Source: Rhipidocladum racemiflorum
Lineage: Eukaryota > Streptophyta > Magnoliopsida > Poales > Poaceae
Length of the DNA stretch: 64,000 nt
Reading direction: 5' to 3'
NCBI GenBank assembly: GCA_036346355.1
Contig: CM070591.1
Span: forward strand, 22,552,001 to 22,616,000
Under the pieces are notes generated by a model, which saw only the letters and a program-made list of their open reading frames with translations, had not been told where the DNA came from and did no database searches. The position numbers were made by a program, and so were the translations under genes. Within the stretch, counting starts at the first letter, position 1. Every line of letters starts with the position of its first letter. Shown here one piece after another: positions 1 to 12,035 of this stretch.

Positions 1-264
1 GGGTATCCTAAACCGTTCCTTAGAAGAGCCCAAAACTCAACCGCAAGTTTTGAGATTGAACACTCCAATCCGCAAATGTGTATTCCATCCAAGTTTGGAG
101 CCATGTAACATGAGATCCGGGATAACCTAGGATGTGCATGTTACTTGGTCGCAAACTAGGAACTTTTCTCTCTAACGTGGTGAGGTTTGCACCAAGATCC
201 AACATAAAACTCTAGACTAAACCTAACGCAAAAAAAACGAATCCTGTGCTGGAAATTCTGGGCG

Positions 265-443
265 ATCCGGAGTATCTGGACAAAAGGTCCGGAGTGTCCA
301 GGTTGCTGTGACCGAGAACCCTAACCCGGAGTATCCGGATTGAATGTCCGGAGTGTCCGGGTTAATTCTACCGAAGACCCCAACCCGGAATCTTCGGATT
401 AAACATCCGGAGTATCCGGACTTTGCATAGGTTGGGTATAAAA
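265..443 (+). promoter_or_regulatory. CCGGA/TCCGG motif cluster with TATA box
   Basis: Between 265 and 421 the sequence repeats variants of CCGGAGTATCCGG, a near-palindrome, with spacing of roughly 20 to 60 bases. A TATAAAA box follows at 437-443, and a CT-rich leader after it. The arrangement fits an upstream element plus core promoter, probably of the outer repeat. Binding by any particular factor is not shown. Confidence 0.4.
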
Positions 444-1040
444 ACTTCGGTTTTCTTAGCTCCTCACTCATTTCTTCTTCCACTATTTGCTCCCCACTGC
501 CCGTGCATTTCCTCCTCCACCTCAAGCTCGTCTCCGGTGAGCTCCCCACTCCGGCGTCCTCCCATGGCTCCTCCCTGGCAACTCCTCCACCCTGGTGTCC
601 TCAAGATCCTCTCCAAGCAGGTGTCCTCATTCCCCTACCCGGTTTCCTCTCCACCTTCTTCGTCCTCCTTGAGGGTTCTCCTTGAAGTTGGTTCGTGGGT
701 TCTAGGGCATCCATGGGGTGGATTTGGGGCTTGGTATGTAGATTGGGGGTTGGGGGTAAACTTTGGGTCTGTTAGGGTTTTGGTGGGTGGTTGGATTTGG
801 GGTGGATTAGGCAATGTGGGGTGTAGGGTGAGAGATCGGGGGTAGATGGTGCCATTCTAAGTGTCGGAATAAGTTTGGTTATGGCCTACGTGGGTTGGGC
901 ATCGATTTCTTGTGGGTTGGGCTAGCTCGAGGCTTCTCCGGCTTAGCCTAGTGTAGAAAAGTCGTAGATCGGGCTCTCGCGGAGTAGTAGGGCTCAGGAG
1001 CACTCCGATGTCGCGAGCCATTTTCTACAAGTCTTGGATC

Positions 1041-1120
1041 GTCCGGAGTGTTCGGGTAAATGGTCCGGAGTTTCCGGCTTATCCGGACTGTTCGGGTATT
1101 AAACCCAGACTATCCGGGTT
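1041..1120. repeat. Second CCGGA/TCCGG motif cluster
   Basis: The same short motifs seen at 265-421 recur here in degenerate form (GTCCGGAGTGTTCGGG, GGTCCGGAGTTTCCGG, ATCCGGACTGTTCGGG and CTATCCGGG). No gene or TATA box follows closely. It is probably a second copy of the same regulatory-type repeat within the outer element. Confidence 0.4.
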
Positions 1121-2887
1121 AGCTGGTCCATAACTCGTGCAGTTTTCATCGGTTTAGCTGTTTTTCGGCGGGGTTTTCATTTGTGTTTCTTATCATTTGC
1201 ATCGCATGCATCTTATTCATGCATTGTACTCATGTAGAGAACGAGACCGCGGTGACTGATGTGGCCGTGGTCGAAGGGGTTGCCGAAGAGCAAGTTGTGG
1301 TTGATACTCAAGAAGAAGCACAAGGCAAGCACGTAAGCATATTCAACCCTATACGTAATTTTATTTTAGTCCATGAATTGTTTATTGGATGTTAAGTTGT
1401 GCATTAGGACTCAAATTATGGGATTGAAAGTAGAACCTATTTGTTGCACTTACATCCATTGAAACATGTTGAACACCTCCTTCGGAGCTAGTTTATGGGT
1501 AAATATATGTGTCCATGCTTAGTTTTGCTTAGATGTTGGGTATTGGACAAGTGATGGATGGTTCCATCGCTTGAGTTTATTTCACTTCACAATTGTTGGG
1601 TTACAGTGGTTATGATTATGAGGAGAAGTGGAAAATGAAATGAGACCGGGTGGGAAAGTTGGGGCTCTTGGGTGTGGAGGCTCAAGTGTGGTAGTCTCGC
1701 CTGTGTCAGTTGAGGACCGATCCGTTGTTTGCCCGTTGATCGAGCACACTTTGTTAGTCGCATGCCGGAAATGGGACGGTAAGCTATTCTTTCATCGCAT
1801 CCTATTCGATGGGCCATGCCCTCATGTGGTTGGACGTGGTTGAGGGCAAGGCTTAGGCTGATCCTCGAGGGCCAAGCCGGGCTTGGGAAGCTCGAGGGGG
1901 TGCTAGGTGCTCGGACCGCATGAAGATGACCCAACGAGTATGTATGGATGGGAGGAGGGTTGACATGAGGTTCCTTCTGGCACATGTCGTGCGATTGATG
2001 ATCCCCTGCACGGTGAATAAGCGATTCGAATTGCCGCGCTCTCGGATATGAGCACGCTTGATATTAGCACACTTCAATGTAGTAATAACTTGAACTTAAT
2101 GAGAGCTGGTTATGGTGGTGATACTGGGTTATATTGACTCTTGCTTTGCATTAACTATAAGTTTCAGATTTCACCTTAGTAATAGGTGATGTTCATAAGT
2201 GCTATAAAAGCTGTGAAATTGTGTAGTGGATTGTAATTAAACAACAAATTTAAGCTTTTCCGCACTTTGTTCCGTAAACTTGATCCCTTGCTACATCGAA
2301 ATGACCACGGGTAAGTCTTGCGAGTACCTTCTGTACTCATGCTTCTGCTTTGTGGTTTTTAGGTGAGGATCCGGACGGATGCGAGTTCTGTCCGTACTGC
2401 CTCCCGGTCACTGGGCGGGGCACCGAGTAGAGGCTACCGGTGTCGTTGTTTGCGCCCGGAAGTGTTCAGGGGCATGACACTTCTGGAAGAGTTGTACTTT
2501 TGCTAGTTTAGTCGTTTGTGTCAGATTTTGTTGTACAGCTGGTTTCAAACCGTGTTATGTCTTCACTTGAAGCTTTGGCTACTTTTATGCAAATATTTAG
2601 TGTACTTTTGTGCTCTCGTTTTATATCGTTCGTTATTTTGTGCTTGGTGGTTGTCGAGTTGTTGTTGGTGTTGTTCGTGTTCCTTGTAGGGGTTTTGTCT
2701 TCGTGCGTGTATGAGTTTGTTGCTGTGCTTCCGCGTTGCGTATCTTTGGTGGTGGGGTTTCGAGTTCATTACCCCTTTTATGCAAATTGAATTGATATGG
2801 CATTGGGAACCGGTATGCGGTGACCCTGAGCGAGCTTTGGGTTGCATACCGGGGGAATACAAGGATTGTTTTCGAGTTATTCGAAGG

Positions 2888-5800
2888 TGTCGGGACCCCG
2901 AATTTGCAAATCCGGACCCTCTGTGTATTCAGCACTAGTCCAGGAACGCGCTAGTGCACACAGTCTTAACATCGGTATATATCACAATCATACCAAACGA
3001 TACTATCAAAGTACTTTATTTAAATAACCAAAGGGTTACTTGACCTTATGGCCAAGGTACAAATATATGCCTTGCAAGGCGAAACTTAATAAAAGAGAAA
3101 TAACAGCAGCGGAAAATCAAATAACTTCGTGGCGCCATCCGGTATACCACAGGCAACTGACTGGGCTCGCATCCCTAAGTAGACGGGTCTTCTTGGAAAT
3201 CCTCCTCCGAAACTGGCGTAATCTCCTCTTCAACTGGTATTGTGTTGAGGCAAGGGTGAGTACTTGGTACTCAGCAAGTCATGCACAGAATGCAAGCTAA
3301 TATACTATATGCATGGCTTGGTACAAAGGAATAGCTCAGGGTATATTTGCGATGTGACTTTTGACAAGTAATAAAAGTAGATTCAAAGCGGAGAAATAAG
3401 TAAAGCATAAATAACTTTTCAAGAAGTTTAACAAACATTTTTCCCATCCTAAACCACATTTCCATCATCTTCCTTGTTAAACCAACCCAACTTTTCAAAT
3501 CCAAGTTTATTTTCAGAAAGTCTAACCCTTAACTGTAATTCCCGAGCATTGTCCAGTACCGTGGACTCGGCTATTTAAATAGATTCTCAACTCTGCAGAG
3601 GTTATGCACTTTACCCACAAGATACAGTCAAACACCACAAAGGCGAGTTCCCGTAACAAAGCCTTTCGGAAGCCTCAAACAACACAGGTGGTCCTCTCCG
3701 GTTCGTGCTCTACACCATCCCTTCCCTTAGCCAAGGCGAAGTATGGGACCAACACACCGTTAGATGGGTACTGGCCACGACCACGATACGCTCCCGTACA
3801 ATCACACAAGCGGTGTAATCGACACCCTGAGGCTCCACAAGTGAGTCCTTAGCGACTTAGTCAACTAGGGCCGTCCCATTCCAGCCATGTGGTTGCAAGT
3901 ATGACCAGTTCAAAGGCTTGCAAGGTTAAGTCCTTAGAGTGACCAGGGCAAGACTACCCGAAACCAAATCAACACTCCCAATGCCACAACTGGCCCACTG
4001 ATTACTCTTGCCACATGCCCCTGGCCGAAATCGTTTATCAAACCCCGCTTGATTACCATGCACCACGTGCCATCAACATCACATGATACTTTTCCAAAAC
4101 AGGTTTAATATATCATTAAGTCCATATTAGCTTTTGATTGTCCAAAATCATGTCATGAGCACGTAGCAGGTCTAAGCAGCATACTACAACGGTCTAAACC
4201 CATGTTGGCAATTTAATAATGTCCAACTAGTAAACCACAACTAGGGTGACAAAGGGTCATGGCACATACTTAGATAATCAAGGTGTCATATAGCAAATTG
4301 GTATTTATCTAACCCCATGTTTAAACAAAGTATCTTTCTAATTGAACTAGCATGCAATAGTTTAAATCAAAATAGATTTCGAAATAGGATCAACATGGTC
4401 AAAGCACAACTTGCCTTCAAAAAGTACTTGCTCTTGGTCTTGAGTTGGATCCTGAGTCAACACTTCTCCTTCGAATCCTTCCGGCACTTCAACGTCTACT
4501 CGTAAAGCGTGCAAATAGCAAATACACAAATAAACACTAGGCAAAAGATCCCAAAACTCCAAATAAAATCCATAAACAGAGAGAACATAATTTTCTGGAT
4601 TTTTAGAAACTGGAATCGCCAAATTTGGAGTTAAAGCATAAAAGTTATGATTATTTAAAGTTTAAATAATCAATTAAATAATTTTGCAGAGAAAAACTTT
4701 AGTCCAAAAATTAAATAAAATTTATATTTAGGTAGATCTTAATTTTATACAAATTTAGAAATTTGAATCACTCAAATCGGAGTTGAAACGCAAAGTTATA
4801 AGCGTTTGAAGTTTTGAAATTCAAATCAATTATTAAACCGATTTATTAAATCATTTTCTTTTTCGAAATTAATTATTGCGTCGGCAGGACACGTGTCGGC
4901 TCTGATTGGGTGGTGACATCACCGGCCCATGGACTCGGTCCACGCCGGCTCGGGTCCACCGTGGACCTGGTCCACGGTTGAATCATCGACATGTGGGTCC
5001 CCTCGGGTAGCGTCACTGCTTGGCGTCGCGAGGCTCGGCCACGGTGGCGGCAGTGGGGTCCTTTGTGGCGTCATTCGCGGCGTCGGCGCCGCAGGGCGAC
5101 CAGCGACATGCGGGCCCGCCATGACGTCATCGTGGCGTCATGGTGCGATTTAGCTGGGCGCGACATGCGGGCCCAGCGTGTCGAGACACGTTCTCTGCCT
5201 TGGCCGACCGCGGCCGATCAGCGGTTGGCCTTACGGCCACGTGGCTAGATCTAGGCCGTTGATTTGAAAATCAACGGCCTAGATTGGATCTGGTGTTACG
5301 CGTTTGGGGTGAACGCGGTTAATCTGGACCGTTGGATTTAGATCCAATGGTTGAGATTGGATCTAGAGATAAATAACGAAACCTCACCGTCGCGATGGCG
5401 TGGCAAGATCTGGATCGTGCGATCTTGATCGGACGGCCGAGATAGCTCGAGCGGCGGCAATGGCGTCGCGGCTTGCGGCGGCCGGGCGATGACGATGACA
5501 CGCCCGACGGCTGCAGGCCCCTCGGCGAAAGTGGATGGTAAACGCAGTGCGCCTTGACGCAAGGGATCTGGATCTGGGGTCAACGTCGGCGGAGGATGGC
5601 GACGGTGGCGAAGCGGCCAAATCGCGGCGGAGTGCTTTACCAACTCCGGCGAGCAATAGCGGCGAGCGGTGGGGATCCTAGCGGCGTGAGCTAGGGTTTC
5701 GGGACGGCGTGGGATGGCGATCCTCGGTGCGATCCGGCATTAAATAGCCGGAGGCGTGCTCGGCGGAACCCTAGTCGGTCACTGCAGCGGCGCTCTCATC

Positions 5801-6365
5801 GGCCGGAGTCCGGCTCGGACTCAGCGGAGACGACGCATCGCAGCCGCCCACGTGGCGCGATCAACGGCCCCGATCGCGCAGGCGCGATCGGATCCGGGCG
5901 GATCTGGCTCGGGTCGGTCGGCGGATCTCGGTAGTTGGATCTTGATCCAACGGTTGGGATTGATTAGGGTTAGGAGTGGGTTCGGTCGAGTCACGTGGCT
6001 CGGTCGGACTCGAACACTAGTCTGACTCGGGCTCGATCGGATGAAACGATTACTTGACCGAGTTTGATTTTCCAATGATTTAATATTTAAAATAATTCCT
6101 AGTAATTCATTTAATTCATTAAAAATAGCAAATGACTCGTAAAAATTCCAGAAAAATTCTGGAAAATACTTTGGATCATTTTGGACTCAAATAAAATATT
6201 TCCAACAAAAATATATTTGCAAAATTAAATTCTTCAAAAATTTAAAAATGGAATAAATACAAATAAATTCCAAATAAATCCAAATAAATTCGAGAAAATT
6301 CCAAAATTCACCAAAGTGCCAAATCACACATGAGTTTAGGAAAAGCAAAATTTTGGGGTGTTACA
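2888..6365 (-). repeat. 3' LTR of the Gypsy element
   Basis: 3478 bp; the minus-strand copy lies at the 3' end of the element. It matches 12036-15539 along its length. AT-rich thirds are nearly identical, while the GC-rich middle (about 4880-5900) differs by many 1-3 base indels. It contains an almost perfect 32-nt palindrome at 5251-5282 and a second inverted repeat at 5339-5365. Open frames inside it have no recognisable product. Confidence 0.93.
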
Positions 6366-6378
6366 AACCTCCCCTTAA
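6366..6378 (-). other. Polypurine tract
   Basis: The minus strand reads TAAGGGGAGGTT immediately before the LTR start TGTAACACC. This is the expected plus-strand primer for Gypsy reverse transcription. Confidence 0.8.
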
Positions 6379-6408
6379 TAGAATCTCGTCCCAGAGATTC
6401 GTGGCTTA

Positions 6409-7183
6409 CTAAAGGAATAGGTTTGGAAATTCTTTCTTCAAATCCTCTTCGCGCTCCCAAGTCGCTTCACTTTCTTCATGGTTTCTCCACTGAACTCTAC
6501 AGAAACGGGTTGACTTGTTTCTAGTTTCTCGATCCATCGTGTCTAGAATCCTCACAGGATGCTCCTTATAAGTCAAGTCCTCTTGCAACTCTATTGACTC
6601 CAGCGGTATGCATTTCCTCGAGGAACTCGGAGACACTTCTTTAACTGGGACACATGGAATACGTCGTGCACTCCTGCTAGCGACTGTGGCAACTCCAGCT
6701 AGTAAGCAACTTCGCCTCTGCGGCTCAAAACCTTAAATGGTCCAACGTAGCAGGTGCAAGTTTCCCTTTGGCATGGAACCTCTTAACTCCCGAGAGGCGT
6801 AACTCGAGGTATACAAAGTCTTACGGTTCAAAACTCAAATCTCGGCGACGATTGTCGGCATAACTCTTCTGCCGAGATTGGGCTATCTTCAACCTTTCCC
6901 TAATCATGGCGACCGCTTCTTGACCTCTTGAAGAATATCAGGCCCAAAGACACGGCGCTCGCCGGTCTCATTCCAATTCAATGGCGTCAAGCGAGTCGAC
7001 CATACAAAGGCCTCAAAAGGTGACATCGTAAACTAGCTCGATAACTATTGTTGTAATCGAACTCGGCATACGGCAAACTTTTATCCCAAGAGGTAGCATA
7101 AGCCAATGCACAAGCTCTCAACATATCCTCCAGAATCTGGTTGACTCTTTCTGGCCTCGTCTGGTCGATGCGTGGATGATAAG
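6409..7183 (-). pseudogene. Integrase C-terminus and chromodomain, decayed
   Basis: The last open segment (6636-6409) has the chromodomain pattern found at the integrase C-terminus of chromoviruses: PVRILD, then VQWRNHEESEATWE, then a run ending EFPNLFL. In the family this domain directs integration towards marked chromatin. Between 6640 and 7183 the frame is lost by several shifts, and no continuous integrase C-terminal domain can be read, although short matching text suggests it was once present. It is the 3' end of the same polyprotein as the entries to 10822. Confidence 0.8.
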
Positions 7184-8348
7184 TCAGATCTTGAAGTTTA
7201 AACGGGTTCCCATGGCTTCATGCAACTTATTCCAGAACCTTGAGGTAAATTGGGTACCTCTGTCCGATACAATCCTCTTTGGCACTCCGTGCAAACAAAC
7301 AATCCTGATCATGTACAACTCTGCTAACTTATCTCCCGAGTAAGTGGTCTTCACGGGGATAAAATGGGCTACTTTAGTCAAGCGATCCACTATAACCCAT
7401 ATGGAGTCATAACCCCCTTGAGTCTTCGGCAAACCGGTAATGAAATCCATTCCGATTTCCTCCCACTTCCACTCGTATTTTCAGCGGTAGCAATCCTGCT
7501 GGTCTCGATGCATTGCCTTGACTCTCGGCATACGTCGCCGCAAAGGCAACATGCTCGGCAACTTCACGTTTCATACTCGGCCACCAGAACCTCTCCTTCA
7601 GATCCTGATACATCTTGGCGCTTCCAGGATGAATCGAGTACTTGGAGTCATGGGCTTCTTCCAAAATCAGTTGCTTTAACTCCTTTTTGTTAGGCACACA
7701 AATGCGATCCTTCATCCACAACGTGCCCTGCTCATCCAACTCGAAGTCCTCTGCCTTGCCTTCCTCCTTTTTGGACTTAATCCTACGGATCCTGTCATCA
7801 TCCTTCTGTCCTTCTCGGATCTGGTCCTCTAAGGTAGGCTTTACTTCCAATGCGGCCAAGAATCCGCTAGGTACAACCTCAATCTTCATCTTTTGAAAAT
7901 CCTCACACAACTCATCCTGACTTGTGGCTAGCAACGTACTCACGGTATGGCTTTTCCGACTCAGAGCATCGGCTACTACGTTGGCCTTCCCGGGATGGTA
8001 ATGGATTCCAACATTATAGTCCTTGATCAACTCTAGCCATCTCCTTTGCCTCATATTCAGATCCGATTGGGTGAATATGTACTTAAGGCTCTTATGATCC
8101 GTATATACTTCACATCTGTTTCCAATCAGATAGTGACGCCATATCTTCAAAGCATGCACTACGGCAGCTAACTCTAGGTCATGTGTCGGATAATTTTCCT
8201 CATGCGGCCTCAATCGCCTTGATGCATAAGCGGCGACCTTTCCATTCTCATCAGACAAGACACATCCAAGTCCTTGGCGCGATGCGTCACAATAAATATC
8301 GAAGCTTTGAGCAACATCAGGTAGAACTAACACCGGTGCCGATGTCAA
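7184..8348 (-). pseudogene. RNase H and integrase, frameshifted
   Basis: Reading 8348 to 7407, the protein begins with the Gypsy RNase H domain (FDIYCDAS, then TDHKSLKYIF, then HYHPGKANVVADALSR) and continues to the integrase zinc-binding region. The two histidines are visible (EEAH and IHPG), but the cysteine pair is lost in a frameshift near 7500. The integrase core resumes in another frame at 7450-7184 (MDFITGLPKTQGG, VSDRGTQFTS), giving the first two acidic catalytic residues. The final glutamate region is not readable. Substrate and role are those of the family: removal of template RNA and cDNA insertion. Confidence 0.88.
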
Positions 8349-8581
8349 TCGCTTCTTCAGCTCTGAAATCCTTTCTCACATTCTCAAGCGCCCATGCAAA
8401 CTTCTTTTCCTTCTTCAAAGAATTGCGTAAGAGGTTTCGCAATTGTCGAAAAGCCTTCAATGAAAGCAGCGGTAGTATCCTGCCATTCCAAGGAAACTCC
8501 GAATGCAGGTCACCGTCTTGGCCTCCCAATGTAACACAGCTTCTACTTTGCTTGGATCTACGGCGACTCCTTCTGCGGTCA

Positions 8582-9203
8582 TTACATGTCCAAGAACTCC
8601 ACCTTGTCCTTCCAAAAATCACACTTGCTGAACTTGGCGAAAAGTTGTTGTTCCCTCAGCTTTTCCAAAACTCGCCTTAAGTGTTCGGCATGTTCATCCT
8701 TTGTCTTGGAGTAGATTAGGATATCGTCTATGAACACGACGACAAACTTGTCCAAATATTCCATGAACACCTTATTCATCATATTCATGAGATAAGCTGG
8801 CGCATTCGTCAGTCCAAAGGACATAATCAGAACTCGTAATGTCCATATCTTGACGAGAATGCGATCTTGAATATCTTCCGATCGGATCTTCAATCGATGG
8901 TATCCCGATCTCGAGATCAATCTTGGAGAAAACTCCGGCTCCTCTTAATCGATCAAACAAATCATCAATCCTGGGTAGCGGATACTTATTCTTCACGTTG
9001 ACTTCATTGAGTGCACGGTATTCAATGCACATCCTGAAACTCCCGTCCTTCTTATTTACAAACAAAAAAGGTGCTCCACACGGCGAAGAACTCTGTTTGA
9101 TAAATCCTTTATCCATTAACTCTTCCATTTGTTTCTTCATCTCTACCAACTCCTCGGTAGACATCCGATAGGGTCTCTTTGCTATCGGTCTGTACCAGTA
9201 CAA
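8582..9203 (-). pseudogene. Reverse transcriptase, frameshifted
   Basis: Two overlapping frames (9203-8772 and 8920-8582) together cover the Ty3-type reverse transcriptase. Visible motifs include GAPFLFVNKKDGSFRMCIEY, NKYPLPRIDDLFD, MSFGLTNAPA and the catalytic VVFIDDILIYSK box with the double aspartate. A frameshift near 8800-8920 separates the fingers from the palm, and another disrupts the tail before 8582. The normal protein is one continuous domain, so this copy cannot be active as read. Confidence 0.9.
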
Positions 9204-9218
9204 GCTCTATCACAAACT

Positions 9219-9744
9219 CTATGTCCCTGTCACGGCATACCGTAGATCCTCGGGAAAAACGTCTGGGTACTCATTCACTATCGGGACATCCTCTATGCTG
9301 ATTGCCTTGGTACTGTTAACCATCAACTGTCCATCTCTAACTGCAGTGGCTTGAAATTCCACTTTCTTCCCACACGGGCTCTCAACCGAGATAGTCCTTC
9401 GTCCACAATCCAATACGGCCTTGTGCTTGGATAACCAATCCATTCCCAATATAACATCTAAGGTCTGGGTCTCCAAAATTATAAGGTTTGCTAGGAACTC
9501 TATTCCATCTATTAGTATTCTCACCCCGGAACATCCTACTTCCGCTCGAGTTCGAACCAGGGGTTTGAACTAAAAGCGAGCACTTAAGTCTTGCAATCCT
9601 TAAATCATTTCTAGTAGCAAAGCCTTGCGAAACAAACGAATGCGAAGCTCCAGAGTCAAACAAAGCATTGCAGGTGTATCGAGTTAACAAGTAACTTACC
9701 CGATCTGACGTCCGCAGCATTTTGCGGTGCATCTGCGGTGACAT
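9219..9744 (-). pseudogene. Aspartic protease, frameshifted
   Basis: The frame at 9744-9382 carries the retropepsin active site LFDSGASHSFVS, with the catalytic aspartate. The frame at 9524-9219 carries the conserved strand VILGMDWLSKH and the linker leading to reverse transcriptase (YPDVFPEDL). A shift separates the two. The domain sits between the gag zinc knuckle and reverse transcriptase, as expected for the polyprotein. Confidence 0.87.
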
Positions 9745-9839
9745 GGTTGACTCGGCCTCTCACCTGATGCAGGTGTGGCTCCTGGTCTTTGGCGTCCTAG
9801 CTGGGGTGGTTCCTAGATTGAAGCGAATCGGGGTCGCTC

Positions 9840-10822
9840 TGCTGTCTTCTTTGGACAACTGTTGGCAAAGTGTCCTGGCTCGTTGCGGATTGTAGCGGCG
9901 TCTCACTTTGTTCCTTCTTTGGCTGCCGAGGTAGCGTTTCTAGCGAGGCTGGGTGCAGTAGTTACGATTGGCAGGTCTTGGTGCTGGGGATGGTGTCCTT
10001 GTTGCATTCTGTGGTTGGAATCTGAAGAACTGATTTGGTGCAACTCTCAAGCGCTGTTGCGTTCCCTGACGTGATCCTTGCTGTTGCATCCTGCGCTTCC
10101 TGTTCTCATCCAGTTCCTTGCGCTTGTCCTCAAGAATAAGCGCCTTATTCACCAATTCTTGGAAATCTGGAAAGGTGTGGGTGATCAACCCTACTTGCAA
10201 TCCTGAGTTAAGTCCCTTCATGAAACGAGACTGCGGATTTATCTGTCGCTACATCCTCAGTGCGTGGCGTGCTAGCCGTGTGAACTTGTTCAGGTAGTCG
10301 GCCAGCGCTGATTACCTTGCTTGATGCTCTGAACTCCTCCTTCTTAAGGTCCATGATTCCTTCAGGCCACGTGATCTTGTCGAATGCGGTGTGAACTCTT
10401 CCCAAGTGATATCTTGAGGGTTCTCTGCGTGGCACGAAGTTCTCCCACCATTCGTAATTTGTTCCTTCCGGTGATGAGAAGCGTAAAGTACCTTCTCATT
10501 CACTATGCATTGAGCTATGTGTAGCTTCCTCTCGATTGATCTTAACCAATCATCGGCCTCCAATGGATTGGCATTCCCGAGAGAAAGTGGGTGGGTGAGT
10601 CCTCATGAACTCGACACCTGGTATTCTAGCGTGGTCCCCGATTAACTTGATTAGCGTGGCCTGAGCGGTGACGTGCTGCATTTGTTGCATCATAGCATGC
10701 ATCAATCGAGTGCAGGCAGCAAGAAAGGCTCCAAAATTCTGCATATCAACCGGTGGTGCTGGTGCTCCATCATTGGGGTTCTCTTTGGCGAGATCCACTC
10801 CCATTGCTTCCAAAGTTTCCAC
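9840..10822 (-). pseudogene. Gag capsid region and zinc knuckle, frameshifted
   Basis: At least four frame segments (10822-10550, 10563-10312, 10435-10208 and 10221-9940) read as a Gypsy gag: EADDWLRSIERKLHIAQC, then DITWEEF, IMDLKKEEFRA, EDVATD, and GLQVGLITHTFPDFQELV. A degenerate CCHC knuckle (NEPGHFANSCPKK) follows near 9870. In intact elements this forms the particle and binds RNA. Several 1-2 base shifts interrupt it. Confidence 0.85.
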
Positions 10823-12019
10823 GGGTGTTCACCATCTGTCGATTTGCTCTAGGTTTAGAGATGAGAGGAAACAAGAATAGACAAGTAATATGGAACTTAT
10901 GCGGGGCGAAGGGGTAACTTTAAGGTCCATCTTTATTATTAATAACTTGGTATGGCTGCTTACAATGCCTAAGGGCCTTGCAACACATACCGCACACTCG
11001 ACAAACAAAGCAAATCCAAATCGAACTAACTCTGAGTCCTAACGCCTAAAGGGTGACTCTTTCTTCTATGACGCGACTCGGCGAAGGAGTCTCACTATAG
11101 AACCTATGCTCACTCATCGAGAAAACCTCCACGGCACGGTACGGTCTTTGTGGCATAGGCGTAACTTGATCGCCATGTCCAAAGAATCGTGTCCTCTATG
11201 GTAGTCGAAGAAGCGGTGTCCTCATCGAGATCGACTCCTCTGGATCGCTCGTGTAGCTCAATCTGGCTCTGGAGTGCAGTCCGTACAAAGTCATCTCCAA
11301 CTCGTCAATCCTTCGCAAGATGTGCCACATACTCTTGAGCTTCCCGCCATCTGTTCTTCTCTGTCGTGATCTCCTTGCGGGCCTTCAGAGCTCCTTGCTT
11401 GTATTATCTAGTACATCCTCCTGGCGACGACAAATCGTGCCAAGCGTGTAACCGTGGCATCCTCATCCTGAATAATCGCCGGTCGAGAAGGTTATCGCTG
11501 CCGGATGGTAACGAACACCGTACTCTCCAATTCTCTGGCGTAGATACGGGTAATGTGCCGCATTGCTCGTCGTGATACTTCTTGGATACCCATCTGCATT
11601 GTAGATCTCCTGGCGGTCTGCAGTATCGAGCGATTGCCTGGGCCCTTTTTCCTAGCAGTACCTCAATCCTTACGTCACAAGCCTTGATCAATCCCGCTTG
11701 TCGATCACTTCCACTTGGTATTGGGGTTTCTCAAAATCTCCGAGAGTCTGTAGCATATGCCAAAGTTCCGCTGGCGTGACCAACTCCCGATCAACGTAAT
11801 TGAACTCTTCCTCCATCTGTCACAAGAGTGCTTTACGTAAGAACTCGGAATTTTTAAATTGTGACAAGGTAAGGGAAAATTTCAGCAAGAGACAAGAAAA
11901 GAGAGAAGGGGATAAGTCGAGATGTCATTTCTTGTCTTCACAAATTTTTAGCTTTAGAAAATAGGTTTTATCCTCACTACGACCATTCTAGCTTAGGGTT
12001 GAGCCTCACAATCAAGTAT
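10823..12019 (-). other. Leader between primer site and gag
   Basis: About 1.2 kb on the minus strand lies between the primer-binding site and the first gag text. No protein domain was recognised in any frame; the open frames at 11366-11779 have no family signature. A long untranslated leader is usual for this lineage. Confidence 0.5.
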
Positions 12020-12031
12020 GGCTCGATACCA
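12020..12031 (-). other. Primer-binding site (initiator Met tRNA type)
   Basis: The minus strand reads TGGTATCGAGCC four bases after the LTR end. It resembles the common plant TGGTATCAGAGC primer site, with a small internal change. Confidence 0.8.
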
Positions 12032-12035
12032 CCTC

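Larger units (their letters stand above)
1..2887 (+). repeat. Outer LTR-retrotransposon-like repeat, left part
   Basis: No convincing protein is encoded; the open frames here are short and mutually overlapping. The stretch has a TATA box, a CT-rich leader and downstream GC-rich text of the kind seen in long LTRs of grass Gypsy or LARD elements (family knowledge). It starts before the window and is cut at 2887 by the Gypsy element at 2888; the text resumes at 15545 after one copy of the 5-bp target duplication GAAGG (2883-2887 and 15540-15544). The family is not recognised. Calling it LTR-derived is an inference, and a non-LTR repeat remains possible. Confidence 0.4.

Noticed and set aside
423..845. 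Overlapping open frames after the TATA box
   Set aside because: Low-complexity serine/proline text from a CT-rich leader, no domain, different frames equally open.
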